A stretch of 6,126 nucleotides of DNA, taken from contig CALZNR010000089.1 of NCBI GenBank assembly GCA_945827565.1, forward strand, positions 1 to 6,126, written 5' to 3'. A model generated the notes under the pieces. That model searched no databases. It had not been told where the DNA came from and was given only the letters and a program-made list of their open reading frames with translations. The position numbers and the translations under genes were made by a program. Origin of the DNA: an uncultured Prevotella sp. (GTDB lineage Bacteria > Bacteroidota > Bacteroidia > Bacteroidales > Bacteroidaceae). This document shows, in pieces, positions 4,833 through 6,126 of the stretch. The first letter of the stretch is position 1; each line of letters begins with the position of its first letter.

Positions 4833-6073
4833 ATGATGACAACCTTTCTGAGAAGTGTGGCTTGCGCCCTGTGGATGTTGGGCATAGAGCCGTTTGCAGC
4901 AGTGGCCGAAGAGTTGAAATGCAGCAGTCCAGATGGAGCTACTACCGTGTATGTGCAGTTGAATGATGAGGGTGCACCCCAATATCGTATAGAACACTGC
5001 CAGTGTGACTATCTGCAATGGTCTCCTCTTGGCTTGAAAACCAATGTGGGCGACTATACCCAGACACTCACTCTGAAGAAGTCGGCACAGCGCACCGTGG
5101 AGGACCATTATCATCTGAGCACCATCAAACAGAGCCAGGTGGATGTGTGTGCCAATGAACTGACACTGAGCTATGCCCAAAAAGGCAAGCACGTGATGGA
5201 TATCATCTTCAGAGTGAGCAATCACGATGTGGCATACCGCTATCAGCTGCTGCCCGTGGGGCATCGCACCAGCTGTGTGGTACAGGGCGAGGCAAGCGCA
5301 TTTGTAGTGCCTCAGGGCACCACCTCCTTCCTCTGTCCGCAGGCTGCCGCCATGAGTGGATGGGAGCGCACCATGCCCAGTTATGAAACGGAGTATGCCT
5401 TCGACGATGCCGTGGGGAAAAACGGTCGTGGCTTTGGCTATACCTTCCCTTGTCTGTTCAAGGTGGCACTGCCACAAAGCAAAGAGGGATGGCTGCTCAT
5501 CTCTGAGACAGGGGTGGATGGCAACTACTGTGCATCTCATCTTGAGGGAACGCAGGGCGGAAAATACAGCATAGCCTTCCCCATGCCCGACGAATGTAAT
5601 GGATGGGGCACTTCAGAACCCATCATGTCATTGCCTGCCACCACCCCATGGCGCACTATCACGCTGGGCAGCACCCTGCAGGCTGTGGTGGAAACCACCG
5701 TGCCCTTCGATTTGGTGCAGCCCAAATACAAGGCATCGAAAGAATATACCTATGGCAAAGGCACATGGAGCTGGATTATCCGCATGGACAAGAGTTGCAA
5801 CTATGCCGAGCAGAAGGAGTATATCGACTTTGCCGCTGCCTTGGGCTATCGCTCGGTGTTGGTAGATGCCCACTGGGATTCGCAGATAGGATACAAAAAA
5901 ATGGAGGAGTTGGCTGCCTATGCCGCTACCAAAGGCGTGGGACTGTTTCTGTGGTATAACTCCAATGGTGTGTGGAACGATGCTCCACAGGGGCCTCGTC
6001 AGAAGATGCACCACTACAGGGTGAGACAACAGGAGATGGCATGGATGCAGAAACATGGCATTCTGGGCATCAA
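4833..6073 (+). CDS. GH97 family glycoside hydrolase (alpha-glucosidase/alpha-galactosidase type), 3' truncated
   Basis: An exported exo-acting glycosidase; GH97 members include SusB alpha-glucosidase (inverting) and alpha-galactosidases (retaining). The genomic part encodes 413 residues of a protein usually about 640-740 long. An N-terminal signal peptide is likely (hydrophobic SVACALWMLGI, cleavage near AVA-EE at residue 25), implying periplasmic or outer-membrane location. Residues 26-290 fit the GH97 N-terminal beta-sandwich domain (ELKCSSPDGATTVYVQL at the start, LISETGVDGNYCASHL at 222-237). The (beta/alpha)8 catalytic barrel begins near 303 with YTYGKGTWSWI, then YIDFAAALGYRSVLVDAHWD (330-349) and GLFLWYNSNG (370-379), ending at HGILGI. 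The contig stops just before the expected GIK(V/I)DF segment, so the residue separating retaining from inverting enzymes is not seen, nor is the C-terminal domain. ATGATG at 4833/4836 is the start. No SusC/SusD genes are visible upstream. Everything after 6073 is adapter. Confidence 0.9.
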
Positions 6074-6126
6074 CTGTCTCTTATACACATCTCCGAGCCC
6101 ACGAGACAGGCAGAATCTCGGATGCC
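6074..6126. other. Nextera/Illumina adapter contamination at the contig end
   Basis: 6074-6092 is the 19-bp Tn5 mosaic end CTGTCTCTTATACACATCT; 6093-6107 (CCGAGCCCACGAGAC) completes the Nextera read-2 adapter as it appears in read-through. 6108-6114 (AGGCAGA) fits an i7 index, AGGCAGAA (N703 from memory) with one A lost, and 6115-6126 (ATCTCGGATGCC) is the start of the P7 sequence with one mismatch (normally ATCTCGTATGCC). This is library-derived sequence, not a real mobile element or coding sequence. Confidence 0.98.

Noticed and set aside
4785..5540. Minus-strand open frame opposite the GH97 gene
   Set aside because: The plus strand encodes clear GH97 sequence throughout; the reverse frame is a shadow.
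6074..6092. Tn5 mosaic end as evidence of a natural IS50/Tn5 insertion
   Set aside because: It is followed by Nextera adapter, index and P7 sequence rather than IS50 DNA, so it comes from library preparation.

Overview
The window looks like the end of a metagenomic or draft-genome contig from a member of the Bacteroidales, most likely Prevotellaceae. The evidence is a type B ribosomal protein L31 in the Bacteroidetes form, a Bacteroidetes-style GMP synthase, a GH97 glycosidase (a family typical of gut and oral Bacteroidetes), no Shine-Dalgarno sequences, and promoters of the Bacteroidetes TTTG / TAnnTTTG type. Base composition is moderate, about half GC by eye.

Layout. At 1-76 (minus) is the start of rpmE2 (L31 type B), with a well-formed promoter at 147-177. 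Diverging from it, 263-781 (plus) encodes a histidine phosphatase of the phosphoglycerate-mutase-like superfamily. Its 3' end overlaps by 17 bp the convergent gene 765-1925 (minus), an uncharacterised exported protein with Tyr/Trp-rich, His/Gly-rich, Asn/Pro-rich and Ser-rich segments and three near-identical 57-bp (19-residue) repeats at its C-terminus. That gene has a clear promoter with two adjacent palindromes just upstream, and a textbook intrinsic terminator lying inside the phosphatase coding sequence. At 2209-2961 (plus) is a sugar-phosphate nucleotidyltransferase (MurU-like), followed 48 bp later by guaA (GMP synthase, 3010-4674) and a hairpin terminator. A GH97 family glycoside hydrolase starts at 4833 and is cut off at 6073.

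The last 53 bases (6074-6126) are not genomic. They are a Nextera transposase mosaic end plus read-2 adapter, an i7 index and the start of the P7 sequence, left untrimmed by the assembler. The GH97 reading frame stays open through the adapter, so naive annotation would give it about 18 false C-terminal residues.

Functionally these are mostly unrelated housekeeping and accessory genes: translation (L31), purine synthesis (GuaA), nucleotide-sugar formation, and periplasmic glycan hydrolysis (GH97). I found no evidence of a new multi-gene system. The points most worth a second look are the terminator embedded in an opposing gene, the palindrome pair upstream of the repeat-rich secreted protein, the apparently leaderless ATGATG starts, two inserts in GuaA, and the adapter artefact.
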